Source of the DNA: Sinomonas humi
Lineage (GTDB): Bacteria; Actinomycetota; Actinomycetes; Actinomycetales; Micrococcaceae
DNA: 64,000 nucleotides
Direction of reading: 5' to 3'
Assembly (NCBI RefSeq): GCF_000802235.1
Contig: NZ_JTDL01000152.1
Span: forward strand, 62,001-126,000
Shown: piece by piece, positions 53,281 to 62,581 of the stretch
How positions within the stretch are numbered: position 1 is the stretch's first letter
Layout: every line of letters starts with the position of its first letter
Position numbers and translations under genes: made by a program
The notes under the pieces: generated by a model
The model's input: the letters and a program-made list of their open reading frames with translations, nothing else
What the model was told of the DNA's origin: nothing
Databases searched by the model: none

Positions 53281-54404
53281 CGCAGGCCGGTGGGCCGATC
53301 CAACGCGAGCTGGATGAGCTCGTCGATGAGGTCGTGGTAGGAAAGCCCGGTCGCCGCCCACATCTGGGGGTACATGCTGATGGGCGTGAAGCCGGGCATC
53401 GTGTTGATCTCGTTGATGACGAGTTCGCCGTCAGGCGTGTAGAAGAAGTCCACCCGGCTGAGACCCTCGGCCGAGACCGCATCGAATGCCCGGGCCGCCT
53501 GTTCGCGCACTTCGGCGATCACCTCGGGGGGCAGGTCCGCCGGGCAGCTCAGGGACGCTGCATTGTCCTCGACATACTTGGCTTCGAAGTCGTAGAACTT
53601 GTGCGCCCCGCCTTGGACGACAATCTCTCCGGGCAGAGAGGTCCGCGGCGCATCGCTTCCGCGCCCTTCGAGGACACCGCACTCGATTTCGCGGCCCGTG
53701 ATCGAGGCTTCGATGACGATGCGCAGGTCATGGCGGCGGGCCTCGGCGATCGCAGTATCAAGGCCCTCCGCGCTCTCGACCCGGGTGATGCCGACCGAGG
53801 AGCCCGCGCGGCACGGCTTGACGAACACGGGATAGCCGAGCAGCCCGACGGCGTCGCGGACGGACTGCGGGTCGCGCCGCCATTCCTTGTCCGTCACCGT
53901 GACATAGGGCCCGACCTTGAGCCCGGCGGCTTCGAAGGCCACCTTCATGTAGTGCTTGTCCATGCCGACCGCGGAGGCGAGCACGCCCGCCCCCACATAC
54001 CGGACATCTGCAAGTTCGAGGAGGCCCTGGACCGTCCCGTCCTCGCCGAAGGCACCGTGCAGGAGCGGAAAGACGACATCGACGTCGCCCAGTTCTCGAG
54101 GAACCTCGTTGGGGCGTGTGACGACCAGCCCAGTCCGCCCAGAGCCGCCCCCGAGGCGCACAGTCTCCGAGCCGGAACGGACCTCGGGCATCTCCCCCGC
54201 GTTGAGCGCCCACTGCTGCCAGTCGCCGTCGGAGAGAACCCACTGGCCGTCTTTCGCGATCCCGACGGGCACGACCTCGTACTTGTCCTGGTCGATCGCG
54301 TTCATGACGCCTGCGGCCGTCACACAGCTGACGGCGTGCTCGCTCGAGCGGCCGCCGAACAGGAGCGCGACGCGGATCTTCCGGCCGGGGCTGGGGTTGG
54401 GCAC
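53277..54404 (-). CDS. ddl: D-alanine-D-alanine ligase
   Basis: An ATP-grasp enzyme that makes D-Ala-D-Ala for peptidoglycan. The 375-residue protein has RVALLFGGRSSEHAVS, PLLHGAFGEDGTVQG, FVKPCRAGSSVGI, IVIEASITGREIECGVL and the metal site INEINTMPGFTP. The GTG at 54404 is chosen because GGAAGG lies upstream and only one base separates it from the gpsA stop; the frame to 54533 overlaps gpsA. Last gene of the murA-plsC-gpsA-ddl unit. Confidence 0.96.
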   Translation of the reverse strand: MPNPSPGRKIRVALLFGGRSSEHAVSCVTAAGVMNAIDQDKYEVVPVGIAKDGQWVLSDGDWQQWALNAGEMPEVRSGSETVRLGGGSGRTGLVVTRPNEVPRELGDVDVVFPLLHGAFGEDGTVQGLLELADVRYVGAGVLASAVGMDKHYMKVAFEAAGLKVGPYVTVTDKEWRRDPQSVRDAVGLLGYPVFVKPCRAGSSVGITRVESAEGLDTAIAEARRHDLRIVIEASITGREIECGVLEGRGSDAPRTSLPGEIVVQGGAHKFYDFEAKYVEDNAASLSCPADLPPEVIAEVREQAARAFDAVSAEGLSRVDFFYTPDGELVINEINTMPGFTPISMYPQMWAATGLSYHDLIDELIQLALDRPTGLR

Positions 54405-54405
54405 G

Positions 54406-55479
54406 CTATTCGCCTTCCGATTTGAGCTCCCGCGCAAGCAGGAGCGATTCGAGCTGGTCAACGTCGACGCGGCCGGCGAGAACGCCGACGACCGCTTCGG
54501 TGATGGGCATCTCCACGCCGACACGCCGGGCAAGCTCCCGCACCGCGGGGGCGGACTTGATGCCCTCGGCGACTTGGGTCATGTGGTTCCCCAGCTCGTC
54601 GACGCTGAAGCCTTGGCCGAGGAGGGTCCCGGCGGTGTGGTTGCGCGACAGCCTGGATGCGCAAGTGGCCACGAGGTCGCCGAGCCCTGCGAGCCCGGCG
54701 AGCGTATGGGGATCGGCGCCGAGGGCGACGGCGAGACGGGTCGTCTCAGCAAGGCCCCGCGTCATGACGGAGGCCTTCGTGTTGTCGCCCATGCCCTTGC
54801 CCTCGCAGATGCCAACGCACAGGGCGATCACGTTCTTGACGATGCCGCCTATCTCGGCGCCGACGACGTCGTTCGACGTGTAGGGGCGGAAATACGGCGC
54901 GGTGCAGACTCGGGCGATGCGACGCGCGAGTTCCTCGTCGGCGCAGGCAACGACAGACGCCGTGGGCTCCCTTCGCGCGATCTCCATCGCGAGGTTCGGC
55001 CCCGAGAGAACAGCAATGCGTCCGGGAGCAATCCCTGCGACCTCCGCGATCACCTGCGTCATGCGCAAGTCGGTACCGACCTCAAGCCCCTTCATGAGTG
55101 ACATGACGACGGCGTCGGAGGGAATGAGAGGCCGCCACTGCTCGAGCTGGGCCCTCAACGACTGGGCGGGAACGGCGAAGACGACGAGCTGCGCCCCCTT
55201 GAGCGCGACAGACGGATCGGTCGTGGCGCTGATTCCTTCCGGCAGTTCGATGTCCCCGAGATAGCGCCCGTTGCGGCGGCGGTTGATGTCCGCAATCGTC
55301 TCCGGGTTCCGTCCCCAGACACGGATGCTGCGCTGGACGCCATGTGCCGCTGCGGCGTCTGCGAGGACCTTCGCAAAGGTCGTTCCCCAGCTTCCGGCTC
55401 CGAAGACGGCGACATCCGTGATGTCTTCGGCGATTCCGTCGGCTGGGGAGGCTCCGCCGCGGGCGAGGCCACCGCTCAC
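54406..55479 (-). CDS. gpsA: Glycerol-3-phosphate dehydrogenase, NAD(P)+
   Basis: It reduces dihydroxyacetone phosphate to sn-glycerol 3-phosphate for phospholipids. The 357-residue protein has VAVFGAGSWGTTFAKVLAD, LSGPNLAMEIA, catalytic Lys in EIGGIVKNVIAL and GDLVATCASRLSRN. The GTG at 55479 overlaps the plsC TGA as GTGA. About 20 extra residues precede the Rossmann motif. Confidence 0.95.
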   Translation of the reverse strand: MSGGLARGGASPADGIAEDITDVAVFGAGSWGTTFAKVLADAAAAHGVQRSIRVWGRNPETIADINRRRNGRYLGDIELPEGISATTDPSVALKGAQLVVFAVPAQSLRAQLEQWRPLIPSDAVVMSLMKGLEVGTDLRMTQVIAEVAGIAPGRIAVLSGPNLAMEIARREPTASVVACADEELARRIARVCTAPYFRPYTSNDVVGAEIGGIVKNVIALCVGICEGKGMGDNTKASVMTRGLAETTRLAVALGADPHTLAGLAGLGDLVATCASRLSRNHTAGTLLGQGFSVDELGNHMTQVAEGIKSAPAVRELARRVGVEMPITEAVVGVLAGRVDVDQLESLLLARELKSEGE

Positions 55480-56279
55480 GCGGGGATCCCGCCGTCGTTC
55501 GCCGCAGCGCCCTTCGACGGGTTGGTGCCCCTCGCGACGTCGCGGCCATGCAGGCTCTGCTGATGCGCCGATGGGTCCCAGCGCCGCGCGGGCGGCTCCT
55601 CGCCACGAAGTTCTGCCAGCAAAGCCGTGATGGCCCCCATGATCTTCTCCGTCGCCGCGACGAGCGTCGACTTGTCGAGCGGGCGCCCCTCGAACTCGCT
55701 CAGGTCAACCGGTTCTCCAACGATCACCCGCACACGCTTCCGAGGCCAGACGTGGAAGCGCTTGGCGTACCGCGGGAACACCTCCTGGGCTCCCCAGTGG
55801 GCGATGGGGACGACGGGCGCTCCGGTCTTGAGGGCGAGGCGAGCGGCACCCGTGTGGCCTTTCATGGGCCAGAGGTCCGGATCGCGGGTGAGCGTGCCCT
55901 CTGGATAGATGAGGATTGCGCCGCCCTCGTCGAGCACCTCGCGGGCGACCTCAAGCGACGTGCCCGCCCCGGCGCCGCTGCGATCCACGGGAATCTGCTT
56001 AGTGCCCTTCATGACCCGCCCGAGTACGGGCGGCTTGAAGAGCCCTGCTTTCGCGAGGAAGTGCGGCGGCCGGCCTAAGTTGTAGAGCATGTGCCCCACG
56101 ACGAGCGGGTCGATTTCAGTGCAGTGGTTGGGGCAGGCGATGAAGCCGCCGTCCGGGAGCCGATCGGTCTTGAGCCAAGTCTTGCCCATGATCGCGTTCA
56201 TGATCGGCCGCACCACCGCACCGGCGAAGGCGAAGGCGATCCGCTCGCTCATGGTCTCCGAGACCGCCCGTCGGCTCAC
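55476..56279 (-). CDS. plsC: 1-acyl-sn-glycerol-3-phosphate acyltransferase
   Basis: It acylates lysophosphatidic acid to phosphatidic acid at the membrane. The 267-residue protein has the H-x4-D motif in NHCTEIDPLVVG, the block II-III motif IPVDRSG and YPEGTLTRD. The C-terminal 35 residues are polar and probably disordered. The GTG at 56279 overlaps the murA stop as GTGA. With gpsA it forms a phospholipid-precursor pair inside a peptidoglycan operon. Confidence 0.93.
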   Translation of the reverse strand: MSRRAVSETMSERIAFAFAGAVVRPIMNAIMGKTWLKTDRLPDGGFIACPNHCTEIDPLVVGHMLYNLGRPPHFLAKAGLFKPPVLGRVMKGTKQIPVDRSGAGAGTSLEVAREVLDEGGAILIYPEGTLTRDPDLWPMKGHTGAARLALKTGAPVVPIAHWGAQEVFPRYAKRFHVWPRKRVRVIVGEPVDLSEFEGRPLDKSTLVAATEKIMGAITALLAELRGEEPPARRWDPSAHQQSLHGRDVARGTNPSKGAAANDGGIPA

Positions 56280-57604
56280 GCAGCACCCTCCGAGAGGTCG
56301 AAGTCGGCACCGAGCGATTCGAGCTTGTCGGTGAAGTGCTCATAGCCGCGCTTGATGACGTCCACGCCCGTCGCCCGGGATGTTCCCTGGGCTGCGAAGG
56401 CCGCGATGAGGTGGCTGAAGCCACCCCGCAGGTCCGGTACGTTGAAATCGGCGCCATGCAGGCTCACCGGTCCCGAAATGACGGCGGAATGCAGGAAGTT
56501 GCGCTGGCCGAAGCGGCACGGGACGCTGCCTAGGCACTCCCGGTGCACCTGGATCGTCGCGCCCATCCGGCGCAGCGCCTCCGTGAAGCCAAACCGGTTC
56601 TCGTAGACGGTCTCGTGGACGATCGAGACGCCATCCGCTTGCGTGAGGGCGACAAGGAGCGGCTGCTGCCAGTCGGTCATGAAGCCGGGGTGCACGTCCG
56701 TCTCCACGACGAGCGGCGAAAGCTTCCCGCCCCGGTGGTAGAAGCGGATCCCGTCGTCCCTGATCTCGAGGCCGCCGCCGAGCTTCCTGAACGTGTTGAG
56801 GAAGGTCATCATGTCCCGCTGGAGCGCGCCCTCGACAAAGATGTCGCCCTTGGTGACGAGCGCGGCCGATGCCCAGGACGCCGCCTCGTTGCGGTCCGGA
56901 AGCGCGGTGTGCGTGAAGCCGCCCAGCGACCGGACGCCCTCGATTCGGATCGTGCGATCCGATTGGATCGAGATGAGCGCGCCCATCTTCTGAAGCACGG
57001 CGATCAGGTCAACGATCTCCGGCTCCGTCGCCGCGCCGGTGAGCTCCGTGATTCCCTCGGCCTTCGTCGCGCTCAGCAGAACCTGCTCGGTCGCCCCGAC
57101 ACTCGGGTACGGGAGCGAGATCTTGGCGCCCTTGAGGCCCTTCGGCGCAGAGATGCTGATCCCGCCCGGACGCTTGTCCACCACCGCGCCGAACTGCCGG
57201 AGGACGCCGAGATGGTAGTCGATGGGACGGTCGCCGATACGGCAGCCGCCCAGGTCAGGGATGAACGCCTCACCGATGGCGTGGATGAGTGGCCCGCAGA
57301 ACAGGATGGGAATCCTCGAATCGCCCGCGTGGGCGTCGATGTCGGCCACATGGGCGGTGCGGGCGTTCGACGGATCGAGCGTGAGATCGCCCGTCGCGGG
57401 ATCTTGCGAGATCTCCACTCCGTGGAGACGCAGAAGATTGCGCACCACTTCGACGTCCTTGATCTCCGGGACGTTCCGGAGCACGGACGGCTCGTCGCCG
57501 AGCAGCGACGCGACCATGGCCTTCGGGACGAGGTTCTTGGCTCCCCGGACGGCAACCCGTCCGGAAAGCGGCACGCCGCCGCGGATGGTCAGCACACTGC
57601 TCAT
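56276..57604 (-). CDS. murA: UDP-N-acetylglucosamine 1-carboxyvinyltransferase
   Basis: First committed step of peptidoglycan synthesis, adding enolpyruvate to UDP-GlcNAc. The 442-residue protein has RGAKNLVPKAMVASLL (Lys22-Asn23 pair type) and the loop GGCRIGDRPID with the catalytic Cys, so unlike the mycobacterial Asp form it would be expected to be fosfomycin-sensitive (inference). It starts the murA-plsC-gpsA-ddl unit; all junctions overlap or nearly touch. Confidence 0.95.
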   Translation of the reverse strand: MSSVLTIRGGVPLSGRVAVRGAKNLVPKAMVASLLGDEPSVLRNVPEIKDVEVVRNLLRLHGVEISQDPATGDLTLDPSNARTAHVADIDAHAGDSRIPILFCGPLIHAIGEAFIPDLGGCRIGDRPIDYHLGVLRQFGAVVDKRPGGISISAPKGLKGAKISLPYPSVGATEQVLLSATKAEGITELTGAATEPEIVDLIAVLQKMGALISIQSDRTIRIEGVRSLGGFTHTALPDRNEAASWASAALVTKGDIFVEGALQRDMMTFLNTFRKLGGGLEIRDDGIRFYHRGGKLSPLVVETDVHPGFMTDWQQPLLVALTQADGVSIVHETVYENRFGFTEALRRMGATIQVHRECLGSVPCRFGQRNFLHSAVISGPVSLHGADFNVPDLRGGFSHLIAAFAAQGTSRATGVDVIKRGYEHFTDKLESLGADFDLSEGAA

Positions 57605-57688
57605 AGATGTTGCTTCCTCACTGCTCGCCTGGCCTCACGGCTCGGCCGCGGACCCTGCTAAGCATAGAAGGAAGCCGTCGCAGCCGCG

Positions 57689-57729
57689 AAAAGTGCTGCG
57701 GCGTGCCGCCCACGCCTCCGGCGGCACGC
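57689..57729 (-). terminator. Terminator of leuCD
   Basis: GCGTGCCGCC (57701-57710) pairs perfectly with GGCGGCACGC (57720-57729). On the minus strand a TTTT run follows eight bases after the stem. It lies just after leuD. Confidence 0.75.
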
Positions 57730-57736
57730 CCGCGGG

Positions 57737-58336
57737 TCAGCTGTGGGCGGGGAGAGTGGTGGGCTTGAAGGACGGGCGCTTGCCCTCGTACGCGGCGATC
57801 TCGTCCTCGTGCTGGAGGGTGAGCCCGATGTCATCGAGGCCCTCGAGAAGACGCCAGCGCGTGTAGTCGTCGATCTCGAAGGGCGCCACAAGGTTGCCAC
57901 ACGTGACCGTCTTGGACTCGAGGTCCACCGTTATCTGGGTGCCGAGGTGGTTCTCGAGTTCCTTCCAGATCAGCTCGATGTCGTCCTGGGCGACGACGGC
58001 GGCGAGCAGACCCTGCTTCCCTGAGTTGCCGCGGAAGATGTCGGCGAAACGCGAGGAGAGCACAACGCGGAAGCCGTAGTCCTTGAGAGCCCAAACGGCG
58101 TGTTCACGGGACGAACCCGTGCCGAAGTCAGGGCCCGCGACGAGCACCGAGCCCTGCTTGAAGGGCTCTTGGTTGAGGATGAACGACTCGTCCTTGCGCC
58201 AGGACGAGAACAGTGCATCCTCGAACCCGGTTCGCGTGATGCGCTTGAGGAACACGGCGGGGATGATCTGGTCGGTGTCGACGTTGCTCTGGCGCAGCGG
58301 GACGCCAATCCCGGTATGGGAGGTGAACTTCTCCAT
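57737..58336 (-). CDS. leuD: 3-isopropylmalate dehydratase small subunit
   Basis: The swivelling subunit of isopropylmalate isomerase in leucine synthesis. The 199-residue protein has [31 protein letters not shown] and [10 protein letters not shown], all diagnostic. It follows leuC by 76 bases in the same direction. Controlled together with leuC, probably by NdgR. Confidence 0.96.
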   Translation of the reverse strand: MEKFTSHTGIGVPLRQSNVDTDQIIPAVFLKRITRTGFEDALFSSWRKDESFILNQEPFKQGSVLVAGPDFGTGSSREHAVWALKDYGFRVVLSSRFADIFRGNSGKQGLLAAVVAQDDIELIWKELENHLGTQITVDLESKTVTCGNLVAPFEIDDYTRWRLLEGLDDIGLTLQHEDEIAAYEGKRPSFKPTTLPAHS

Positions 58337-58412
58337 GGCGGGCTTCCTGTCTCGAAAAGGTTCTGGGGCCCGCAGGGGGCCGGGATCAAGGTGGGCTTGG
58401 GGCCGCAGGGAC

Positions 58413-59855
58413 TCAGGCCGAGAGACCGCCTGCGGCGGCAGCAGCCGGCATTGCTTCGAGGTCCGACGGCGAGGAGAGGGTCCCGCGGATCGCGGTGGCG
58501 GCGGCGACGACCGGCGAGACGAGGTGCGTGCGTCCGCCCTTGCCCTGCCGGCCCTCGAAGTTGCGGTTGGACGTCGATGCGCACCGCTCGCCCGGGGCGA
58601 GCTGGTCCGGGTTCATACCCAGGCACATCGAGCAGCCCGCGAAGCGCCATTCGGCACCGAAGTCCTTGAAGACCTGGTCCAGACCCTCAGCCTCAGCCTC
58701 GAGGCGGACCCGTGCCGAGCCGGGGACGACAAGCATGCGGACATTCGGATCCTTCTGCCGCCCGCGGAGGATCTCGGCCGCAGCGCGCAGATCCTCGAGG
58801 CGGGAGTTGGTGCATGAGCCGAGGAAGACGGTGTCGACCCGGATGTCCTTCATCGGCGTCCCCGGCTCAAGGTCCATGTACGTCAGTGCGCGGCGGGCGG
58901 CAGCCTTCGAATTCTCGTCTGCAAACGAGTCGGGATCGGGGACGGCCTGCGAGAGCGAAACGCCCTGCCCGGGGTTGGTGCCCCATGTGACGAACGGCTC
59001 GAGCTCGTCGGCGTCGAGGAAGACCTCGGCGTCGAACACCGCGTCCTCGTCGGTGTGGAGGGTGTTCCAGTACTCGACCGCCGCGTCCCAGTCCGCGCCC
59101 TGCGGGGCGTGCGGGCGGCCCTTCATGAAGGCGTAGGTGGTCTCGTCCGGGGCGACCATGCCAGCGCGGGCGCCTGCCTCGATCGACATGTTGCAGATGG
59201 TCATGCGAGCTTCCATCGACAGTGCCCGGATCGCAGAGCCGCGGTACTCGAGGACGTAGCCCTGCCCACCGCCGGTGCCGATCTTTGCGATCACAGCGAG
59301 GATGATGTCCTTCGAGCTCACGCCGGGCTTGAGCTTGCCCTCGACCGTGATTGCCATCGTCTTGAACGGCTTGAGGGGCAGGGTCTGGGTGGCCATCACG
59401 TGCTCGACCTCGGAGGTGCCGATGCCCATGGCGAGGGCGCCGAACGCGCCGTGCGTGGACGTGTGCGAGTCGCCGCAAACGATGGTCAGGCCGGGCTGCG
59501 TGAGGCCGAGCTGCGGCCCGACGACGTGCACGATGCCCTGCTCCGTGTCCCCGAGGGGATGCAGCCGGACACCGAACTCCTTGCAGTTGCTCCGGAGGGT
59601 CTCGATCTGCGTCCGGCTCGTCGGGTCGGCAATGGGCTTGTCGATGTCGAGCGTCGGGGTGTTGTGGTCCTCGGTCGCGATCGTCAGATCGGGGCGGCGG
59701 AGTTGACGCCCCGCGAGACGGAGACCCTCGAACGCCTGCGGGGAGGTCACCTCGTGCACGAGGTGCAGGTCGATGTAGAGAAGGTCGGGCTGGCCAGCCT
59801 CGCCTTTGCGCACAACGTGCGCGTCCCAGACCTTCTCGGCCAGAGTGCGTCCCAT
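58413..59855 (-). CDS. leuC: 3-isopropylmalate dehydratase large subunit
   Basis: The aconitase-like catalytic subunit with a [4Fe-4S] cluster. The 480-residue protein has [28 protein letters not shown] (first cluster Cys) and [13 protein letters not shown] (the C-x-x-C pair). The ATG at 59855 is chosen, with GGGAG six bases upstream, giving [12 protein letters not shown]; the frame extends to 59891. It diverges from ndgR. A TATAGA in the gap could be its -10. Confidence 0.96.
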   Translation of the reverse strand: MGRTLAEKVWDAHVVRKGEAGQPDLLYIDLHLVHEVTSPQAFEGLRLAGRQLRRPDLTIATEDHNTPTLDIDKPIADPTSRTQIETLRSNCKEFGVRLHPLGDTEQGIVHVVGPQLGLTQPGLTIVCGDSHTSTHGAFGALAMGIGTSEVEHVMATQTLPLKPFKTMAITVEGKLKPGVSSKDIILAVIAKIGTGGGQGYVLEYRGSAIRALSMEARMTICNMSIEAGARAGMVAPDETTYAFMKGRPHAPQGADWDAAVEYWNTLHTDEDAVFDAEVFLDADELEPFVTWGTNPGQGVSLSQAVPDPDSFADENSKAAARRALTYMDLEPGTPMKDIRVDTVFLGSCTNSRLEDLRAAAEILRGRQKDPNVRMLVVPGSARVRLEAEAEGLDQVFKDFGAEWRFAGCSMCLGMNPDQLAPGERCASTSNRNFEGRQGKGGRTHLVSPVVAAATAIRGTLSSPSDLEAMPAAAAAGGLSA

Positions 59856-59943
59856 GGCCAGCTCCCTTCGGTTCTTTATGCGCGCCGTCAAGCGCCTCTA
59901 TACCAGTGCAGCAGGACACCCGCGATCGGGCTAGTCCGCCGAC

Positions 59944-59978
59944 TTGCATCTCAGATGGTGAGACACCAATATCAAGCT
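59944..59978 (+). promoter_or_regulatory. ndgR promoter with operator-like repeat
   Basis: TTGCAT (59944-59949) and CAATAT (59967-59972) are 17 bp apart, and the -10 ends seven bases before the ndgR ATG. The spacer holds TCTCA-GATGG-TGAGA (59949-59963) and an overlapping TGGTG-AGA-CACCA (59956-59968). Suited to NdgR control of itself and the divergent leuC. Confidence 0.6.
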
Positions 59979-60698
59979 ATGGACAATTCTAGTGGCGTGG
60001 GCGTGATCGACAAGGCCGCGATGGTGCTCGATGCACTCGAGGCAGGACCGACCACCCTGGCCCAGCTCGTCTCCGCGACAGGCCTGGCCCGCCCGACCGT
60101 TCATCGGCTCGCGCTCGCCCTCGTCCATCACCGCCTCGTAGCGCGTGACATCCAGGGCCGCTTCGTGCTCGGCTCCCGGCTCGTCGAACTCGCCTCGGCC
60201 GCTGGAGAGGACCGCCTCATCGCGGCCGCCGGGCCGATCCTCGTCCAGCTGCGCGACGCGACCGGTGAAAGTGCCCAGATCTTCCGCCGGCAAGGCGACT
60301 GGCGCGTGTGCGTCGCTTCAGCAGAACGCCCGGTAGGGCTTCGAGACACAATTCCAGTCGGCACCCAGCTCACCATGAAAGCTGGCTCGGCCGCCCAGAT
60401 CCTCGTTGCGTGGGAGGACCACGACAGGCTCCTCGAGGGGCTCAACAACGCCCGCTTCACTCCCACCGTGCTAGCGGGCGTACGACGGCGGGGCTGGGCC
60501 CAGTCGCTCGGCGAACGCGAGCCCGGGGTCGCCTCGGTGTCCGCGCCAGTCCGGGGGCCTTCAGGGCGGGTGATCGCGGCCGTCTCCATCTCGGGCCCGA
60601 TCGAGCGCTTGACGCGGCAGCCGGGCCGTCAGCATGCTGAGGTCGTCTGCAGCGCTGCCCGCCTCCTCACCGAAGCGCTCCGCAAGGGCAACGACTAA
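59979..60698 (+). CDS. ndgR: IclR-family regulator of leucine/amino acid synthesis, NdgR-like
   Basis: A 239-residue IclR-type regulator. The helix-turn-helix is TLAQLVSATGLARPTVHRL (about residues 25-43), followed by the effector domain (GDWRVCVASAERPVGLR, VSISGPIERL). In Streptomyces and Corynebacterium the IclR protein divergent from leuCD (NdgR/LtbR) controls leucine synthesis; the same arrangement is seen here. ATG at 59979 has no SD and is probably leaderless; the much longer open frame through the leuC region is meaningless. The target repeat is inferred from its position. Confidence 0.92.
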   Translation: MDNSSGVGVIDKAAMVLDALEAGPTTLAQLVSATGLARPTVHRLALALVHHRLVARDIQGRFVLGSRLVELASAAGEDRLIAAAGPILVQLRDATGESAQIFRRQGDWRVCVASAERPVGLRDTIPVGTQLTMKAGSAAQILVAWEDHDRLLEGLNNARFTPTVLAGVRRRGWAQSLGEREPGVASVSAPVRGPSGRVIAAVSISGPIERLTRQPGRQHAEVVCSAARLLTEALRKGND

Positions 60699-60741
60699 GA
60701 CGCGTCCGGGAGAACGATCACGACCTCTAAGGAGAGGCTCC

Positions 60742-61281
60742 ATGAACGCTTACGCCGTCTTCCTGAGAGGCGTCAACGTGGGCGGGATCAACCTCAAGAT
60801 GGCAGAGGTCAAAGCGACGCTCGCGGAACTCCCGGTCACCGACGTTTCGACGTTGCTCGCTAGCGGCAACGCCGTCCTCCGTTCAAGCCTCTCGGCGGAT
60901 GAACTCAAGGAAGCCATCCAGGACGCACTTCGTGAACGCTTCGGCTATGACGCCTGGGTGATCGTCATTCCCGCTGACGACGTCGACGCCCTGGTGAATG
61001 CATGCCCCTTTCCTCCCGACGACGCTTCGACACACACCTACGTGACGCTGGCGACGGACTCTGCCGTGCTCGACGAACTCTGGGATCTGGCAGAGAGGGC
61101 CGGCACCGAGCACGCGCGCCTCTCCCCTACTGCTACGGCGTGGCTCGCCCCGGTCGGCGGGACGCTCGACAGCACGATGTCGAAGGCGACGGCGAAGGCC
61201 AAGTTCAAAGCCACCACGACCACCCGGAATCTCCGCACCATGCTCAAGGTCCAAGCTGCAGCGCAGAAGCTCTGCGACTAG
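60742..61281 (+). CDS. DUF1697 family protein
   Basis: A 179-residue protein of unknown function. It shows the family start YAVFLRGVNVGGINLKMAEVK (given in part), LASGNAVLRSS, and the C-terminal TTRNLRTMLKV. The ATG at 60742 has AAGGAGAGG upstream, a strong SD, whereas the frame back to 60634 runs over ndgR. It follows ndgR by 43 bases in the same direction and may share its transcript. Confidence 0.9.
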   Translation: MNAYAVFLRGVNVGGINLKMAEVKATLAELPVTDVSTLLASGNAVLRSSLSADELKEAIQDALRERFGYDAWVIVIPADDVDALVNACPFPPDDASTHTYVTLATDSAVLDELWDLAERAGTEHARLSPTATAWLAPVGGTLDSTMSKATAKAKFKATTTTRNLRTMLKVQAAAQKLCD

Positions 61282-61311
61282 CCCCTTGGTCAGGGACAGG
61301 GCTGGAAAGCC

Positions 61312-61344
61312 GAATGCCCCGATCCGCGAGGATCGGGGGCATTC
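61312..61344. terminator. Terminator between DUF1697 and the tRNA cluster
   Basis: GAATGCCCCGATCC-GCGA-GGATCGGGGGCATTC is a 14-bp stem with a single-base bulge. It serves the DUF1697 transcript from the left and the leftward tRNA transcript from the right. Confidence 0.75.
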
Positions 61345-61351
61345 TTCGCAG

Positions 61352-61424
61352 TGACCCCAGCGGGATTCGAACCCGCGTTACCGCCGTGAGAGGGCGGCGT
61401 ACTAGGCCGCTATACGATGGGGCC
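61352..61424 (-). tRNA. tRNA-Glu (anticodon CTC), copy 1
   Basis: A 73-nt cloverleaf starting GGCCCCA and ending TGGGGTC-A; anticodon arm CCGCC-CTCTCAC-GGCGG gives CTC. The T arm is GGGTTCGAATCCC. Identical to the next tRNA. Confidence 0.95.
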
Positions 61425-61509
61425 GAGCACTGCATCTTGACGCGAAGGCATGACAGCCGCCGCGCCAAGGCTTGAATAAAGGCCCTACGGGAAATCCCGC
61501 GGACCTTCG

Positions 61510-61582
61510 TGACCCCAGCGGGATTCGAACCCGCGTTACCGCCGTGAGAGGGCGGCGTACTAGGCCGCTATACGATGGGGCC
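61510..61582 (-). tRNA. tRNA-Glu (anticodon CTC), copy 2
   Basis: The same 73-nt gene as at 61352-61424, 85 bp upstream in transcription order. Flanks differ, so the copies are duplicates of the tRNA alone. Confidence 0.95.
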
Positions 61583-61634
61583 GTGTACTTTACCTGACCG
61601 TCAGACCCGCCGCTCGCTCACGGGGCATCAGGAG

Positions 61635-61706
61635 CTGGGATACCAGGACTCGAACCTAGAATGACGGTACCAGAAACCGTAGTGTTGCCAATTACACCAT
61701 ATCCCA
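61635..61706 (-). tRNA. tRNA-Gln (anticodon CTG)
   Basis: A 72-nt cloverleaf; acceptor TGGGATA/TATCCCA with discriminator G. The anticodon arm ACGGT-TTCTGGT-ACCGT gives CTG. The U1-A72 pair is typical of tRNA-Gln charged through Glu-tRNA-Gln in bacteria with GatCAB. Confidence 0.93.
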
Positions 61707-61777
61707 AGGCGTCTTCGGGGCCAGAAGGGCCTCGAACCTTCCGATTCGATGCGCTCCGTGCCCCTCAGCACGAGTAA

Positions 61778-62581
61778 TTACTTTACAAGATCGGCACCGC
61801 GGTGCCAAATCGCCTCGCGCGGATCAGTAGCCCCCAACCCGATGAGGGCAGGCAGCTCCTCGAGGCTGCCGATCTGCACGCGCACGTGCGCCGCGAGGTC
61901 CGCGGGCAGCTCCTTTCCGGAACGGTTGAGCCAAATGCCTCGCAGTCCCGCGCCCTCGGCCCCGACTACGTCGTGATGGGGATTGTCCCCCACGTAGACC
62001 GTGCCCGCGGCACTTGTACCGAGGAGGCGCAGCCCCTCATGGAAGATCGCCGGGGCCGGCTTCGCTGCCCCGACCGCGTCGATCCCGACGAGGACCTCCA
62101 CCCTCTCGAGCCCGGCGTGGTCGAGCTTCGCCCGTTGGTAGTCGTGCACGTTGTTGCTCACCGCGCCATAGGGCACGCCCGCCTCGTCGAGCGCGTCGAG
62201 GAGGGGCACGACGTCGTCGAACGCACGCACGTAGGCTGGCTGCGCCGCTTCGTAGGCGCTGAGCCAAGATGCTGCCGCGGCCGCGTCTGGGAACTCCGTC
62301 CCCGCATCGGCGAGGCACCGTTGCGCGCGCAGAACCCGCTGCTCGGCAAACGTGATCTCGCCGGCGACGTACTGCTCGTAGATGTCTTCCGAACCGCGAG
62401 TGAACGTATCGCAGAAACGGGCCCAACCCGCCTCGTCGAGTTCGACATAGCCAGCAGTGACTTCCCGCAGCGCGCGATGCATCGCGCCCTCGAGATCGAC
62501 GAGCGTCTCGTCAATGTCGAGGAGAACTCCGCTGACGGGCCGATCGGGCAGGCCCAGGGAGCCGGAGCCGCCGTCAGCCAC
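61778..62581 (-). CDS. HAD-superfamily hydrolase
   Basis: A 267-residue phosphatase-like protein with the four HAD motifs: [10 protein letters not shown] (nucleophile Asp), AVSNNV, Lys in AKPAPAIF and [12 protein letters not shown] helical cap lies between motifs 1 and 2 (about 35-125). Substrate unknown; small sugar phosphates or nucleotides are common. The GTG at 62581 overlaps the gltX stop by eight bases, so it is coupled to gltX. Confidence 0.88.
   Translation of the reverse strand: MADGGSGSLGLPDRPVSGVLLDIDETLVDLEGAMHRALREVTAGYVELDEAGWARFCDTFTRGSEDIYEQYVAGEITFAEQRVLRAQRCLADAGTEFPDAAAAASWLSAYEAAQPAYVRAFDDVVPLLDALDEAGVPYGAVSNNVHDYQRAKLDHAGLERVEVLVGIDAVGAAKPAPAIFHEGLRLLGTSAAGTVYVGDNPHHDVVGAEGAGLRGIWLNRSGKELPADLAAHVRVQIGSLEELPALIGLGATDPREAIWHRGADLVK

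Noticed and set aside
59856-59948. Leucine leader peptide/attenuator before leuC
   Set aside because: The short frame there is not leucine-rich and no alternative hairpins with a T tract are visible.
59055-60698. 547-codon frame ending in the ndgR protein
   Set aside because: The N-terminal 300 codons are antisense to leuC; the regulator begins at 59979.
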